From the NCBI GenBank assembly GCA_951799425.1, contig OX637406.1, positions 28,762,390-28,826,389 of the forward strand: a stretch of DNA of 64,000 nucleotides, in the 5' to 3' direction. Source of the stretch: Ilex aquifolium. Taxonomy: Eukaryota > Streptophyta > Magnoliopsida > Aquifoliales > Aquifoliaceae. The notes beneath the pieces were generated by a model. It saw nothing but the letters and a program-made list of their open reading frames with translations. It searched no databases and was not told the origin of the DNA. Shown one piece after another: positions 11,580-22,625 of this stretch. The position numbers and the translations under genes are program-made. The first letter of the stretch is position 1. Every line of letters begins with the position of its first letter.

Positions 11580-13787
11580 TGTAACGCCCCAAAAATCGGG
11601 GGTCCTTAATTTAACAAAATTCGGGCAGAGTTTCATTTGTACGGGGAGCTCTACCCAAAACACAACCTATGCAATTATACTACATTGACCACACCGGGTT
11701 CATTTATAAGGGAACATTAAAACAGTCCATATGAGTTTGATTTGTAATACCCCAAAATCCCCCTTGGACGACATTACTATCTAAAACCATTCACATCATG
11801 AGAGCACTAAATAAATTCATCAAATAATAAAATTTCATTCACCATATGTAATATCCACAATATCATCCCAAACGAATAGGCCAAGTTATGACAATTACAT
11901 TCCAAAAGAATTACATTTCAACTTAGCAGCGGAATAAACAAAATACTAGACTATACATGATCGTAAATAAATTCCCTAGTCTAGCACAAAAATAAACTAT
12001 AGCTCTAGACGTCCACCTCGGGATCTAGGTTTCTCTCTGGTGGAGCCTCCCAATTTCCCGGCTCGTCAACTCGGGGATCTTCCTCTAGCACGAAGTCTGA
12101 AAAAAAAACATTATTGGTAGGGGGTGAGCACTAAGCTCTGTAGGAAAATCCTCTCAAACTCTAACAAGGTTTGGAAAACGTAGAAAACGGTCGGTCTCAT
12201 TTCACAAATATCATACGTAAATTTTGAAAGAAAACATAATATTTTTAAAAGATCTCAAGTTTAGACATTAACAATAATTAAGTACAAGAGTAAAGCCAAT
12301 CCCACCATAAATAACCATTCCAAAGAGTAATCATTCCCACAACAATTTCCAAGATAATCATATCCAAAAGATAACGCAATAAACAATAACCACAATGTAT
12401 CTCAAGTCTAATGTAAGATAATCGCATGAATAAACACATAGAGAATATCCTGGCCCACACAAAAAACAAATCCTTGCAAGGATATCAAACTTCGGGAAGG
12501 GCGCCTACCAATGCATTGTCCCATACCAATGCACCGGCAATAACGAATCCGACCCAGGCATAGTATACTAATCCTCTGACACGGCACCCGTGAGCTAATA
12601 GTGGTTTAGTCCTCGCAAGGCACCAATCCCAGTACGAGTGGTAGGAAAAGTTCAAACCCGCATGGAGGAAGAACCACACACATCTACCCACTCTACGATA
12701 CCTGGTCAACGACCACCCATGGTCATCCAAACATCTCCACGAGATACAATCACCAACAATATCTCAACAAAAGTTCATAAATTCCCAAAATCCCCAAAAT
12801 TTCTCGTATGTTATCCAATAGCCTCATGTAAGAAAAATAGACAAGAGATCAACATCAACAACATTTTATTGTTTAATGGAAAGCCTAAAGTTTGGAAATC
12901 AAGAACAAAGGAAATATGGAGAGAAAAATCCATTTTTCTTAAAATCTAAGGTTTGAAGATGAAAAAGAGAGCTTTAATGGTTACCCAACCATCACATTGT
13001 TTAAAACATGGCATTTATTGCAAGAATAGCAAGAATTAAAGATTTTATAACATACATATTGAATTTAGAGTCAAAAGAGTACATATATACATAATCCCTA
13101 ACCTCAATGTAGGAGAATGAGAAGAAATCCCTACCTTGAATCCAAGTTCCAAACCAAAACTCAAGCTCTAGAGACCTCTTTTCTCCCTTTCCTACTTTCC
13201 TTTATCTTCTCCTAGGGTGCTAAGAGGTTTGGGGTGAGAGTGGAGTGAAAAGAATGGGAGTAAAGGGGCCGAAATCTGTGTTTTAAACACAGCAGCCCCG
13301 AAATTACTGTTCACAGGCTGTTTTGGGTTTTCTCCAAAATTACGGTTTTGCCACTAAATATCTCCAATTTGATCCACATGACTACCCTAAGGTTTTTCGA
13401 CGTTCCGGATTCATTTTTAATGTTATTTTAACCTAAAAACATTTATTTTTAAGATTTATCTCAAAACTAAAATAAATTTACACTCGAAACACTAAAATTA
13501 CTATTTTATTCATCCGAACCACTGTATGTGATAAACGGCTATTCCAAGTCTTTCGGATCTCCCAGGTTCAATGATAATATTATTTTGACCTAAAAAATTA
13601 ATATTTTTACTTAGTTACCCTTATCAACCTTAAATACCTCCAAAAAATTAAATTTCACAATCAATTTGCCTCCCTAGTATTTATTCATACTATTGAAATC
13701 TATAGGGTTCATGCATACCTCATCACCTATATTAGCATTTCAAAAATAATTACTTGCTATATAAAGATAAGAGTGTGGGGGTTTACA
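11580..13787 (-). repeat. B1 3' LTR
   Basis: On the plus strand it reads from TGTAACGCCCC to GGGGGTTTACA. It matches 18528-20735 end to end. Small ORFs within it recur in the other LTR and are not genes. Confidence 0.95.
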
Positions 13788-13825
13788 ATCCACCCCCCTT
13801 AAAGAAAGTTTCGTCCTCGAAACTT
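13788..13825 (-). other. B1 polypurine tract and adjoining hairpin
   Basis: On the minus strand TTTAAGGGGGGTGGAT abuts the 3' LTR and is the plus-strand DNA primer of reverse transcription. Just upstream, 13806-13825 is a perfect hairpin: 8-bp stem AAGTTTCG/CGAAACTT with a 4-base loop. B2 has the same pair at 32077-32114. Confidence 0.9.
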
Positions 13826-13828
13826 ACC

Positions 13829-15170
13829 TTAAGTAGAGAACAGATGAGGGTACTTCTCTCGCATCTCCAGCTCTAGTTCCCAAGTAGCTTCCTCCACTCC
13901 ATGGTGTTGCCACAAAACCTTCACTAGTCTGATGAATTTGTTGCGTAGAACCTTCTCTTTGGTATCAAGAATCTTCACCGGTTGTTCTTCATAGATGGCT
14001 CCGTCTTGAACTTCAATATCCTCCAAATCTATAACATGCGTGGTCTCCGACTGACACTTCCTCAACATCGACACATGAAACACGTCGTGTACTCCGGATA
14101 ACTGGGCTGGTAATCGAAGTTGGTACGCCGCTTTTCCCACCGCTTTGATCACTTCAAATGGTCCTATGTACCTTGGAGCTAACTTTCCCTTCTTGCCAAA
14201 TCGCAGCACTCCCTTCTTGGGTGATACTTTAAGAAACACGTAATCTCCTACCTTGAATTCCAAGGGTCTTCGTCTTTGATCCGCATAGCTTTTCTGTCGA
14301 CTTTGTGCCGTGCGTAGTCTCTCCTGGTTGAATTGAATTTTCTCTGTAGTTTCTTGAACAATTTCCAGCCCAAACAAGCTATTCTCGCCAACTTCCAACC
14401 AACAAGCTGGGGACCTACATGGTCTTTCATACAACGCCTCATACGGTGCCATCCCAATACTTGTCTGATAGCTGTTGTTGTATGCAAATTCCACCAACGG
14501 CAAATGATCGCTCCAACCTCCCTTGAAGTCCAACACACAAGCACGTAACATGTCTTCTAGAATCTGGATCACCCTCTCGGATTGGTCATCCGTTTGGGGA
14601 TGAAAGGCGGTGCTGAAGTGCAACTCTGTCCCCATAGCTCTTTGAAGACTTTGCCAAAATTGCGCTACGAAACGAGAATCATGATCCGACATAATGGATA
14701 GCGGAACTCCATGCAATCTCACTATCTCACGAATATAGAGCTTGCTTAGGGTCTCTAACGTGTTGGTGGTCTTCATACTCAAGAAGTGAGCGGACTTGGT
14801 GAGTCTATCAACAATGACCCATACGGCATTATGCCCTCGTGAAGTCCGTGGAAAGCCAGATACGAAGTCCATGGTGATGTGATCCCACTTCCACTTGGGA
14901 ATAGGCAAGGATTGCAATAATCCTCCGGGCTTTTGATGCTCAATCTTCACTTGCTGACACACCACACATTTTGAAACGTATCTAGCCACATCCTTCTTCA
15001 TTCTCTTCCACCAATACTGCCGCTTCATGTCCCTATACATTTTGGTACTACCCGGATGTATGGAGAACTTGGAACGATGGCACTCACCCAACACTTCTTC
15101 CCTTACTTGGTCATGATCGGGTACACACAGCCTTCCCCGAAACCGTAACTCATCATCACTTATCGCTCAA
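13829..15170 (-). pseudogene. B1 integrase with GPY/F module and chromodomain
   Basis: Integrase pastes the double-stranded cDNA into host DNA. From the N-terminal side it shows the H-H-C-C zinc module (HPGS... to CVVCQQVK), the catalytic core with TMDFVSG, the SDHDSRF word and the HPQTDDQSE word near the end of the D,D-35-E core, and the GPY/F module (RYIGPFEVI). It ends with a chromodomain (from about EEQPVKIL through KVLWQHHGVEEATWE). The chromodomain places it in the chromoviruses; such domains can steer integration to chromatin with particular histone marks. This part is long and well kept; the pol region as a whole is broken. Confidence 0.95.
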
Positions 15171-15950
15171 TTCTCAACAATCTCACTCCTCTCCAATTTA
15201 CTCCGGATAGCCTCCAACTCGCTGTCTAATCGTTGCAACGCCACAATCCTTTGTCGAAGCATTGGTTGAGCTACAAGATTGAATAGGCATGGTCGATCCT
15301 CCTGTCTATCTACCCATAGATCAAATTCCTCCAAAGCATCCATCATCTTCCACCTATTCACCACAAGGGAATTGATTTCACCCCGAGATTTTCTACTCAG
15401 TGCATCTACTACTACATTCGTCTTCCCCGGATGGTAATTGAGTGTGAAATCATAGTCTTCTAAATACTCAATGCACCTTCTTTGCCGAAGATTCAAGTCC
15501 TTCTGGGTGAATATGTACTTGAGGCTCTTATGATCAGAAAACACTTGGAATTTCTCTCCGTACAAGTAACACCTCCACAACTTAAGAGCAAAAACCACAG
15601 CGGTAAGCTCTAAGTCATGGGTGGGATAATTCTGCTCATGAACCTTGAGTTGCCTAGAGCCATAGGCAACCACCTTCCCTCCTTGCATTAGCACACACCC
15701 CAAGCCTCATAGCGAAGCATCGGTGTACACATCGTATCCTTCCCCACTACTCAGAATAATGAGGACAGGAGCGGTTGTTAACTTATCCTTCAAGGTGCGA
15801 AAAGCTAGTTCACACTCTTGAGTCCACAAGAATTTTTCTCTCTTCTTTGTGAGACGTGTCATCGGCATTGCTAGCTTTGAGAACCCTTCCACAAACCTCC
15901 GGTAGTAGCCTGCTAAGCCCAGAAAACTACGTACTTCGGTCACATTCTTT
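15170..15950 (-). pseudogene. B1 RNase H region and connection
   Basis: RNase H removes the RNA strand of the RNA:DNA hybrid. The region contains the connection word [12 protein letters not shown], then YTDAS, then [18 protein letters not shown], the [12 protein letters not shown] helix carrying the catalytic Glu, [11 protein letters not shown] and VVVDALSRK, in the usual Ty3/gypsy order. It lies between reverse transcriptase and integrase. Confidence 0.95.
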
Positions 15951-15958
15951 GGTGGTTC

Positions 15959-16690
15959 CTACTTCATCACTGCCTCAATCTTTGCGGGGTCAACAACTAC
16001 CCCTTGTTCCGACACAACATGGCCAAGGAATTTAACTTCCTTCATCCAAAACTCACACTTACTCATCTTCGCATATAACTTATGTTCTCTCAATGTCTGT
16101 AGCACAATAGAGAGATGGCGTCCATGATCCTCGTGAGTCCGGGAATAGATTAGTATGTCATCAATAAACACGTGACAAACTGATCTAGATACGGCCGAAA
16201 TGCCTTTGCATTAAATCCATGAAGGCTACTGGAGCATTAGTCAATCCAAACAGCATCACCGTATACTTGAAATGACCATACCAAGTACGGAAAGCAGTCT
16301 TAGGAATATCTTCCTCCTTGATCCGCAATTGATGATACCCTGTGCGAAGATCAATCTTGGAGTAATACTTAGAACCCCTCAACTGATCAAATAGGTCGTC
16401 GATTCGTGGCAAAGGGTATTTGTTCTTCACTGTTACCCGATTCAATCTTCGGTAATCTGTGCACAACCGAAGTGTCTCATCATGCTTCTTCACGAAGAGT
16501 ATCGAGGCTCCCCAAGGTGAAGTGCTTAAACGGATAAATCGAATTGTCAACAGATGATCCAGCTGCTTCCTTAGCTCCTTTAACTCCAAAGGTGCCATCC
16601 GATAGGGAGCAATGGATATGGGTTCAATTCCCGAGTAAAGATCAATCTTGAACTCAATCTCCCTGTGTGGGGGTAGCCCGAGTAGTTCGT
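15959..16690 (-). pseudogene. B1 reverse transcriptase region
   Basis: Reverse transcriptase copies the element RNA into DNA. Seen in order: [72 protein letters not shown] and the catalytic FIDDILIYS word (the Y/F-x-DD box) near 16150. Arrangement and wording are those of chromoviruses rather than Athila. Broken copy. Confidence 0.95.
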
Positions 16691-16829
16691 CTGGGAAGAC
16701 ATCCAAAAAATCCGATACTATTAACACCACATCCGCATGGAATTTATCCCGATCATCTCCCATCAAGCTAGCTAAGAAACTCAAATAGCTCCCCGCCTTC
16801 GCTTTCAAGAATCTACTACCCGTAGTAGG

Positions 16830-17160
16830 AAATGGATGGAAGGAATTTCGGTCATTCACGAAACTGAATACTACCCCTCCCGGTAGTTGAAAAGAAATCA
16901 GTTTACGGAAACAATCCATTACCGCCCGGAATGTGGATAACAAATTCATCCCAAAGATCACGTCATACCCCTTCATGTCTAAGGCAACCAAATCTACAAT
17001 CAATTCGTGCTCCCCAATTCGAAGCACGCAACCCCCACACACCCGGCTAGTATCCAACCGTTCTCCCGTAGGCATATTAATACACAACGCATGTTCTAGG
17101 TTCTCGAAGCCCAATCCCAATTTAATAGTAGATGCAGTACGTATAAATGAATGAGTCACA
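16830..17160 (-). pseudogene. B1 protease region
   Basis: Between the gag zinc knuckle and reverse transcriptase lies the aspartic-protease region. It is recognised by position and by words typical of chromovirus proteases: [27 protein letters not shown], and a Cys-rich turn. The family enzyme processes the polyprotein. The copy is decayed. Confidence 0.75.
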
Positions 17161-17349
17161 CTCGGATCAAATAAAATTCAGGCCCAAGAATTGTAGAGGA
17201 GAACAATACCTTCCACCACTGCATTGGAGGCATCTTCCTCCGGTTGGGTCAAAGCAAATACCCTTCCTTGGTTGGCGCCACTTGGGGCTAGAGCTTCAAA
17301 CGGTCTCTATTGTTGTAGTGGCCTTTGTAGCAGTGGCTTGTTTGCATTC

Positions 17350-18337
17350 ACAGGCCTGGTTGCTTAGTTGGCTTTGGTTGAAAGCAATGGACAGTTATCT
17401 TTGAAGTGCCCAACACCTCCACATGCAAAGCATCGACGTGGGTCGGTGCCTACTCTCTCTGGTACTCCTCCCGCTCCTCGAGCTGTCTGTGGTCTCTGTC
17501 CAACTACCTGATCTGGGCGACAGTAGGGTGCCGCTCTATGTGCTCCACTGCTGCTAGCACCAGTCCTAATCGGACCTCCCCTCATAAGGTTCTGTTGCCG
17601 CTGATTATCTTCCATGTCTCTCTCCACCAACATAGCCCTATCCACAAGATCCCCATAGTCACGGATCCTACGAGCCACAAGCTTCTCCCTAATGGCCGGC
17701 CTCAAGCCCTGCTCAAAACGTTTGGCCCTTCCTCTGTGGATATGAATTATGTGGCATATCGGGACAACTCCTCAAACTTTCTCTCATACTCCCCCACCGT
17801 CAAACTACCCTGCCGAAGAGCGAGGAAATCGGCACTCATCTTGTCTCTAACCGACTCAGGAAAATATTTGTCTTGGAAGACTTGATCGAACTCCTCCCAA
17901 GTAAGTGCATCTGTGTTCCTCCGTCTCTTTACCGAATCCCACCAATGGTCGGCCTCCCCCTCGAACAAATAGGTAGCTAAGCCAACCCTCAAGTCTTCGG
18001 TAACTCCCATGCTGTCACAAATCTTCTTCATCCGGCGGATCCATCTATCCGCATCCAAAGGATTGGAGCTCCCTTGGAAGGTAGGCGGGTGTTGCCTCAG
18101 AAATTCCCGAAGAGTTACCATCCTTCGGTTGTCGTCCCCATTGCCCGGCACTTGTGCTAGGGGGTGAGCTCCACCATTATGGTTGTTGTTTCCATTCTGG
18201 TTTTGTACCAAAGTGGTGAGCTCTCTCAAACATTGATATATGCCACTTATGGCATCGGGAGGTGGTGGTGGTGGTGGTGGTGGATTTGCTTGTCCTCCAT
18301 GACCATGTCCACGTCCACGCCCACGTCCACCGTCCAT
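17350..18337 (-). pseudogene. B1 gag region with CCHC zinc knuckle
   Basis: Gag builds the virus-like particle and binds the RNA. It starts with a Gly/Arg-rich stretch (MDGGRGRGRGHGHGG) and a polyproline run (nine Pro), followed by the capsid-type retrotransposon gag core (RWIRRMKKICDSMG, YLFEGEADHWWDSVKRR, FDQVFQDKYFPESVRDKM, YERKFEELSRYA). It ends with one CCHC knuckle (CFACGGVGHFKDNC) near 17400. The polyproline comes from a GGT/CCA microsatellite near 18260-18290. The 5' leader from the LTR to the first ATG is about 190 nt. Broken copy. Confidence 0.9.
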
Positions 18338-18510
18338 CCTGCACATCAATTCACAATTTAGTTTCATTGATGTACAAGACATCCAAAATATCACTTTAAT
18401 CAAAAGCACAAGGTTCATATAAAATTAGACCAACAATTTCCTTCAACCTAATCCTACTTCCCTAGTGGTAATCCAAAACCTATAGCTCCCATGTAAGACC
18501 TAAAGCCTAG

Positions 18511-18522
18511 GCTCTGATACCA
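18511..18522 (-). other. B1 primer binding site (initiator tRNA-Met type)
   Basis: On the minus strand TGGTATCAGAGC lies five bases inside the 5' LTR end. It is complementary to the 3' end of plant initiator tRNA-Met, the usual primer of this clade. Confidence 0.95.
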
Positions 18523-18527
18523 AAATT

Positions 18528-20735
18528 TGTAACGCCCCAAAAATCGGGGGTCCTTAATTTAACAAAATTCGAGCAGAGTCTCCTTTGTACGGGGAGCTCT
18601 ACCCAAAACACAACTTGTGTAATTATACTACATTGACCACACCGGGTCCATTTATAAGGGAACATTAAAACAGTCCACATGAGTTTGATTTGTAATACCC
18701 CGAAATCCCCCTTGGACGACATTACTATCTAAAACCATTCACATCATGAGAGCACTAAATAAATCCATCAAATAATAAAATTTCATTCACCATATGTAAT
18801 ATCCACAATATCAACCCAAAATAATAGGCCAAGCTATGGAAATTACATTCCAAAAGAATTACATTTCAACTTAGCAGCGGAATAAACAAAATACTAGACT
18901 ATACATGATCGTAAATAAATTCCCTAGTCTAGCACAAAAATAAACTATAGCTCTAGACGTCCACCTCGGGATCTAGGTTTCTCTCTGGTGGAGCCTCCCA
19001 ATTTCCCGGCTCGTCAACTCGAGGATCTTCCTCTAGCACGAAGTCTGGAAAAAAAATATTATTGGTAAGGGGTGAGCACTAAGCTCTGTAGGAAAATCCT
19101 CTCAAACTCTAACAAGGTTTGGAAAACGTAGAAAACGGTCGGTCTCATTTCACAAATAGCATACGTAAATTTTGAAAGAAAACATGAATTTTTAAAAATA
19201 TCTCAAGTTTAGACATTAACAATAATTAAGTACAAAAGTAAAGCCAATCCCACCATAAATAACCATTCCAAAGAGTAATCATTCCCACAACAATTTCCAA
19301 GATAATCATATCCAAAAGATAACGCAATAAACAATAACCACAATGTATCTCAAGTCTGATGTAAGATAATCGCATGAATAAACACATAGAGAATATCCTG
19401 GCCCACACACACACAAATCCTCGCAAGGATATCAAACTTCGGGAAGGGCGCCTACCGATGCATTGTCCCATACCAATGCACCGGCAATAACGAATCCGAC
19501 CCAGGCATAGTATACTAATCCTCTGACACGGCACCCGTGAGCTAATAGTGGTTTGGTCCTCGCAAGGCACCAACCCCACTACGAGTGGTAGGAAAAGTTC
19601 AAACCCGCACGGAGGAAGAACCACACACATCTACCCACTCTACAATACCCGGTCAACGACCACCCATGGTCATCCAAACACCTCCACGAGATACAATCAC
19701 CAACAATTTCTCAACAAAAGTTCATAAATTCCCAAAATCCCCAAAATTTCTCGTATGTTATCCAATAGCCCCATGTAAGAAAAATATATAAGAGATCAAC
19801 ATCAATAACATTTTATTTTTTAATGGAAAGCCTAAAGTTTGGAAATCAAGAACAAAGGAAATATGGAGAGAAAAATCCATTTTTCTTAAAATCTAAGGTT
19901 TGAAGATGAAAAAGAGAGCTTTAATGGTTACCCAATCATCACATTGTTTAAAACATGGCATTTATTGCAAGAATAGCAAGAATTAAAGATTTTATAACAT
20001 ACATATTGAATTTAGAGTCAAAAGAGTACATATATACATAAGCCCTAGCCTCAATGTAAGAGAATGAGAAGAAATCTCTACCTTGAATCCAAGTTCCAAA
20101 CCAAAACCCAAGCTCTGGAGACCTCTTTTCTCCCTTTCCTCCTTTCCTCTATCTTCTCCTAGGGTGCTAAGAGGTTTGGGGTGAGATTGGAGTGAAAAGA
20201 ATAGGAGTAAAGGGGCTGAAATCTGTGTTTTAAACACAGCAGCCCTGAAGTTATTGTTCACAGGCTGTTTTGGGTTTTCTCCAAAATTACGGTTTTGCCA
20301 CTAAAAATCTTCAATTTGATCCACATGACTACCCTAAGGTTTTTCGACGTTCCGGATTCATTTTTAATGTTATTTTAACCTAAAAAAATTTATTTTTATG
20401 ATTTACCTCAAAACTAAAATAAATTTACACTCGAAACACTAAAATTACTATTTTATTCATCCGAACCGCTGTATGTGTTAAACGGCTATTACAAGTCTTT
20501 CGAATCTCCCAGGTTCAATGATAATATTATTTTGACCTAAAAAAATTATTATTTTTACTTAGTTACTCTTATCAACCTTAAACACCTCCAAAAAATTAAA
20601 TTTCACAATCAATTTGCCTCCCTAGTATTTATTCATACTATTGAAATCTATAGGGTTCATGCATACCTCATCAACTATATTAGCATTTCAAAACTAATTA
20701 CTTCCTATATAAAGATAAGAGTGTGGGGGTTTACA
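18528..20735 (-). repeat. B1 5' LTR
   Basis: It matches the 3' LTR at 11580-13787 end to end, with scattered substitutions, and ends with the same TGT...ACA termini. The downstream flank ACTTC completes the target duplication. Confidence 0.95.
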
Positions 20736-20780
20736 ACTTCATTTAATGTCTTTAATGTCATTGTGGTTGTGAGTTCTTGA

Positions 20781-20807
20781 TACACCGTAGAATTGTCACG
20801 GTGTATG
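20781..20807 (+). repeat. Conserved hairpin in the distal part of the A0 LTR
   Basis: ATACACCGT, a 9-base loop, then ACGGTGTAT: a perfect 9-bp stem. The same feature occurs in the A1 and A2 LTRs with base changes in the stem. Confidence 0.85.
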
Positions 20808-21865
20808 CTTGAATCCTCACCTCCATTTTAGTCTTGCGCTTCCTATGAATCAATCAAACATCTAGACACCACTGGATAAAGGTCTTGAGTTGAGTTAACA
20901 TTCCCATTGGAATGACCTCTTCGGATTAGCCGACACTTGTTCCATTTCAATTTCATCAAGACACAATCACAAACCAAACTCAAACATCCAAAGACTTTTA
21001 CACTTTTCTCTTTTTCACCAAAATCACCTCAAAACGATTCACCTCATTCCCTGAGGAGACAACCTTGGAATACGATTTTCAACTAAAACACGACACTCGA
21101 AAGTCTCTCTGCGCTTAGGGAGCACTTTTGTTCACACACACACACACACATTTCATTCCCACTATTCCGTTTACCCCATTTCTTGCATCATTCCGAGGGA
21201 GAGTGACACTCCCCTATCCGTATAAGTCATACACATATTACGAGATGATGTTCGGAGATTAGGGACAACAACGGAATAACTCAAGCAATAACCTCTTCTT
21301 TTGAGAGAGGAGGATTCCAAGCCTCTTCTCTTGGCTTGTTACATACTTCTCCATAGTTAGGGTATGGATTTATGATTATTATTTTGAATATTTATATAAT
21401 GAAATTCTTTTCTTGAATTTAATGTTAAATCTTTATTTTTTTCTAAGACCAATAAATGCTCAAAGTTTTGTACTCTGTATAATTATTTGATTGCCTATTA
21501 ACAAGATTGAATTCTTGGTATATTTAATGCTTATGATTCCATGCATGTTTTATAAAACTAGTTCTTCAAATCTTATTTTCAAATCAATCAAATTAGTTGT
21601 GTGTTCAAAGTTATATTTTTCAGTCGTTACATTGATTTGGAAATCAACTGAATTATATTTCAAGTGCATAATTATAATTATCTAATGAACATGAACATAT
21701 CCAAATCCCAAAGCTAAAGGGTCGTCTTATCCAATAGATCTTTACCTTTAATTTATTTAAAATTGCTCTTTAAGATGATTCAACCTTCATTAAATTTTAT
21801 ATGTTCTTCTTTTATCTAATTCCTTAATTTCCTTTAATCTCTTTGGTTCAACCTCAGACTTTATC

Positions 21866-22060
21866 GAGTATTTTACGATTTCTTGACCCGAGTATTTACG
21901 ATTTCATGACTTCCTACACTTGGGTGCATCCTTCGGATACCAAGCAGCCCTTACTAAAAACTCCCCCTGTGACATCATCTCGACAAACTATCTCAATGAA
22001 GTGGGGAGAGCATCAGAGAAGCCCTACTAACCTCCAGTTTTAAAAGTGTAGTGGGCCAAG
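21866..22060. other. Junction between A3 LTR and A4 gag; short direct repeat
   Basis: Two adjacent 23/24-bp copies containing GAGTATTT(T)ACGATTTC occur at 21866-21912. The rest, read on the minus strand, probably continues the decayed A4 gag. No gene is supported. Confidence 0.4.
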
Positions 22061-22450
22061 CCTAGAGAAGATCTTTGATTCTCGCCCAACACTCATAAAT
22101 GGTTTCTCCCTCTTTAATAGAAAATTTCTACATTTCAAAGCATTGGTACGATGAAGAGGGTAATTTTTTTCGAAAAATTATTTTTTAAGTGCCTACCAAT
22201 TTGGAATAGATAAGGGCTTTAACGAATTAAGCCATAACTTAGCTTTATTCTTTCGTGAGAAGGGGAAGAGCTTTAGTTGGGCTATATCAAATTTGTCTTG
22301 AAAATTCCCACATACATCCTCAAGCTCTTTAATGTGCAGGTATGGGTTTTCATACTCAAGCCTGTGAAACTGAGGTAGTAACTGAATGGATCCCGGTTTG
22401 TGAAATTTTGGGAATTCGTGGGAAAGACGAAACATGATGGGACACTACTT
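22061..22450 (-). pseudogene. A4 gag fragment
   Basis: The peptide words IQLLPQFHRLEYENPYLHIKE and IAQLKLFPFSRKNKAKLWLNS match the capsid-type core of the A1 and A2 gag (LQLLPQFHG, LFPFSLKDKAKTWLNSL). It is a fragment of the particle-forming protein and is broken. Confidence 0.85.
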
Positions 22451-22625
22451 CAAGTGGGATTTATATAATCCCTCAAGGTTATACCTTGCTAATTGACCTC
22501 TGCTGCATGGTCATGATCACCTATCTCATTACCAGTTCAACTCAAATCAAAATTGGGGAATGTAACTGACTTGGACTTGATTCACTAGAAGGACTGATGA
22601 ACCAACTGATCCTCCTTATTCTTTG

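Larger units (their letters stand above)
11580..20735 (-). mobile_element. Chromovirus B1 (Ty3/gypsy, Tekay/Del-like), full length, broken
   Basis: A complete-looking element of about 9.16 kb on the minus strand, flanked by a perfect ACTTC duplication (11575-11579 and 20736-20740). Order on the minus strand: 5' LTR (20735-18528), primer site, gag, protease, reverse transcriptase, RNase H, integrase with C-terminal chromodomain, polypurine tract, 3' LTR (13787-11580). The coding part is broken in several places. LTRs are both about 2.2 kb and differ by roughly 3% by eye, suggesting about a million years or so if plant intergenic rates apply. It sits inside the solo LTR A0, so A0 is older. Confidence 0.95.
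10805..21287 (+). mobile_element. Athila solo LTR (A0) with TSD ATAAC, split by chromovirus B1
   Basis: It starts TGATTAGCACAAAATATTGC, like the A1 LTR, and ends CTCAAGCA. ATAAC flanks both sides (10800-10804 and 21288-21292). Without the nested B1 and its duplicated ACTTC it is about 1.3 kb. It holds the CCTACCGGTAGG palindrome cluster at 11061-11160 and, in its distal part, the hairpin at 20781-20807. The (CA)n at about 21135-21150 matches similar runs in the A1 and A2 LTRs. No internal sequence remains, so it is a solo LTR. Confidence 0.9.
10093..21865 (+). mobile_element. 3' LTR of A3 (Athila-like), split by a nested solo LTR
   Basis: The LTR starts TGTAATTAACC at 10093, directly after the purine-rich TTAGGTTGGAGG. 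It runs to 10804 and resumes at 21288, ending near 21865. A TATA-like TATAAATA is at 10793-10800, just before the nested insertion. The part at 21340-21865 is matched in inverse orientation by 25690-26225 (A4), with shared words GGTATGGATTT, TTTATAAAACTAGTTCT, AATCAACTGA and GAACATGAA. The small ORFs within have no recognisable content. Confidence 0.6.

Noticed and set aside
12278-12949. Overlapping ORFs in the B1 LTR, repeated at 19226-19791
   Set aside because: They recur because LTRs are duplicated; no coding signature, and they lie in non-coding LTR DNA.
17406-17885. Plus-strand 159-aa ORF
   Set aside because: Antisense shadow of the B1 gag region.
21110-21160. (CA)n run as a functional microsatellite locus
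   Set aside because: It recurs in all Athila LTRs of the window and is part of the LTR.
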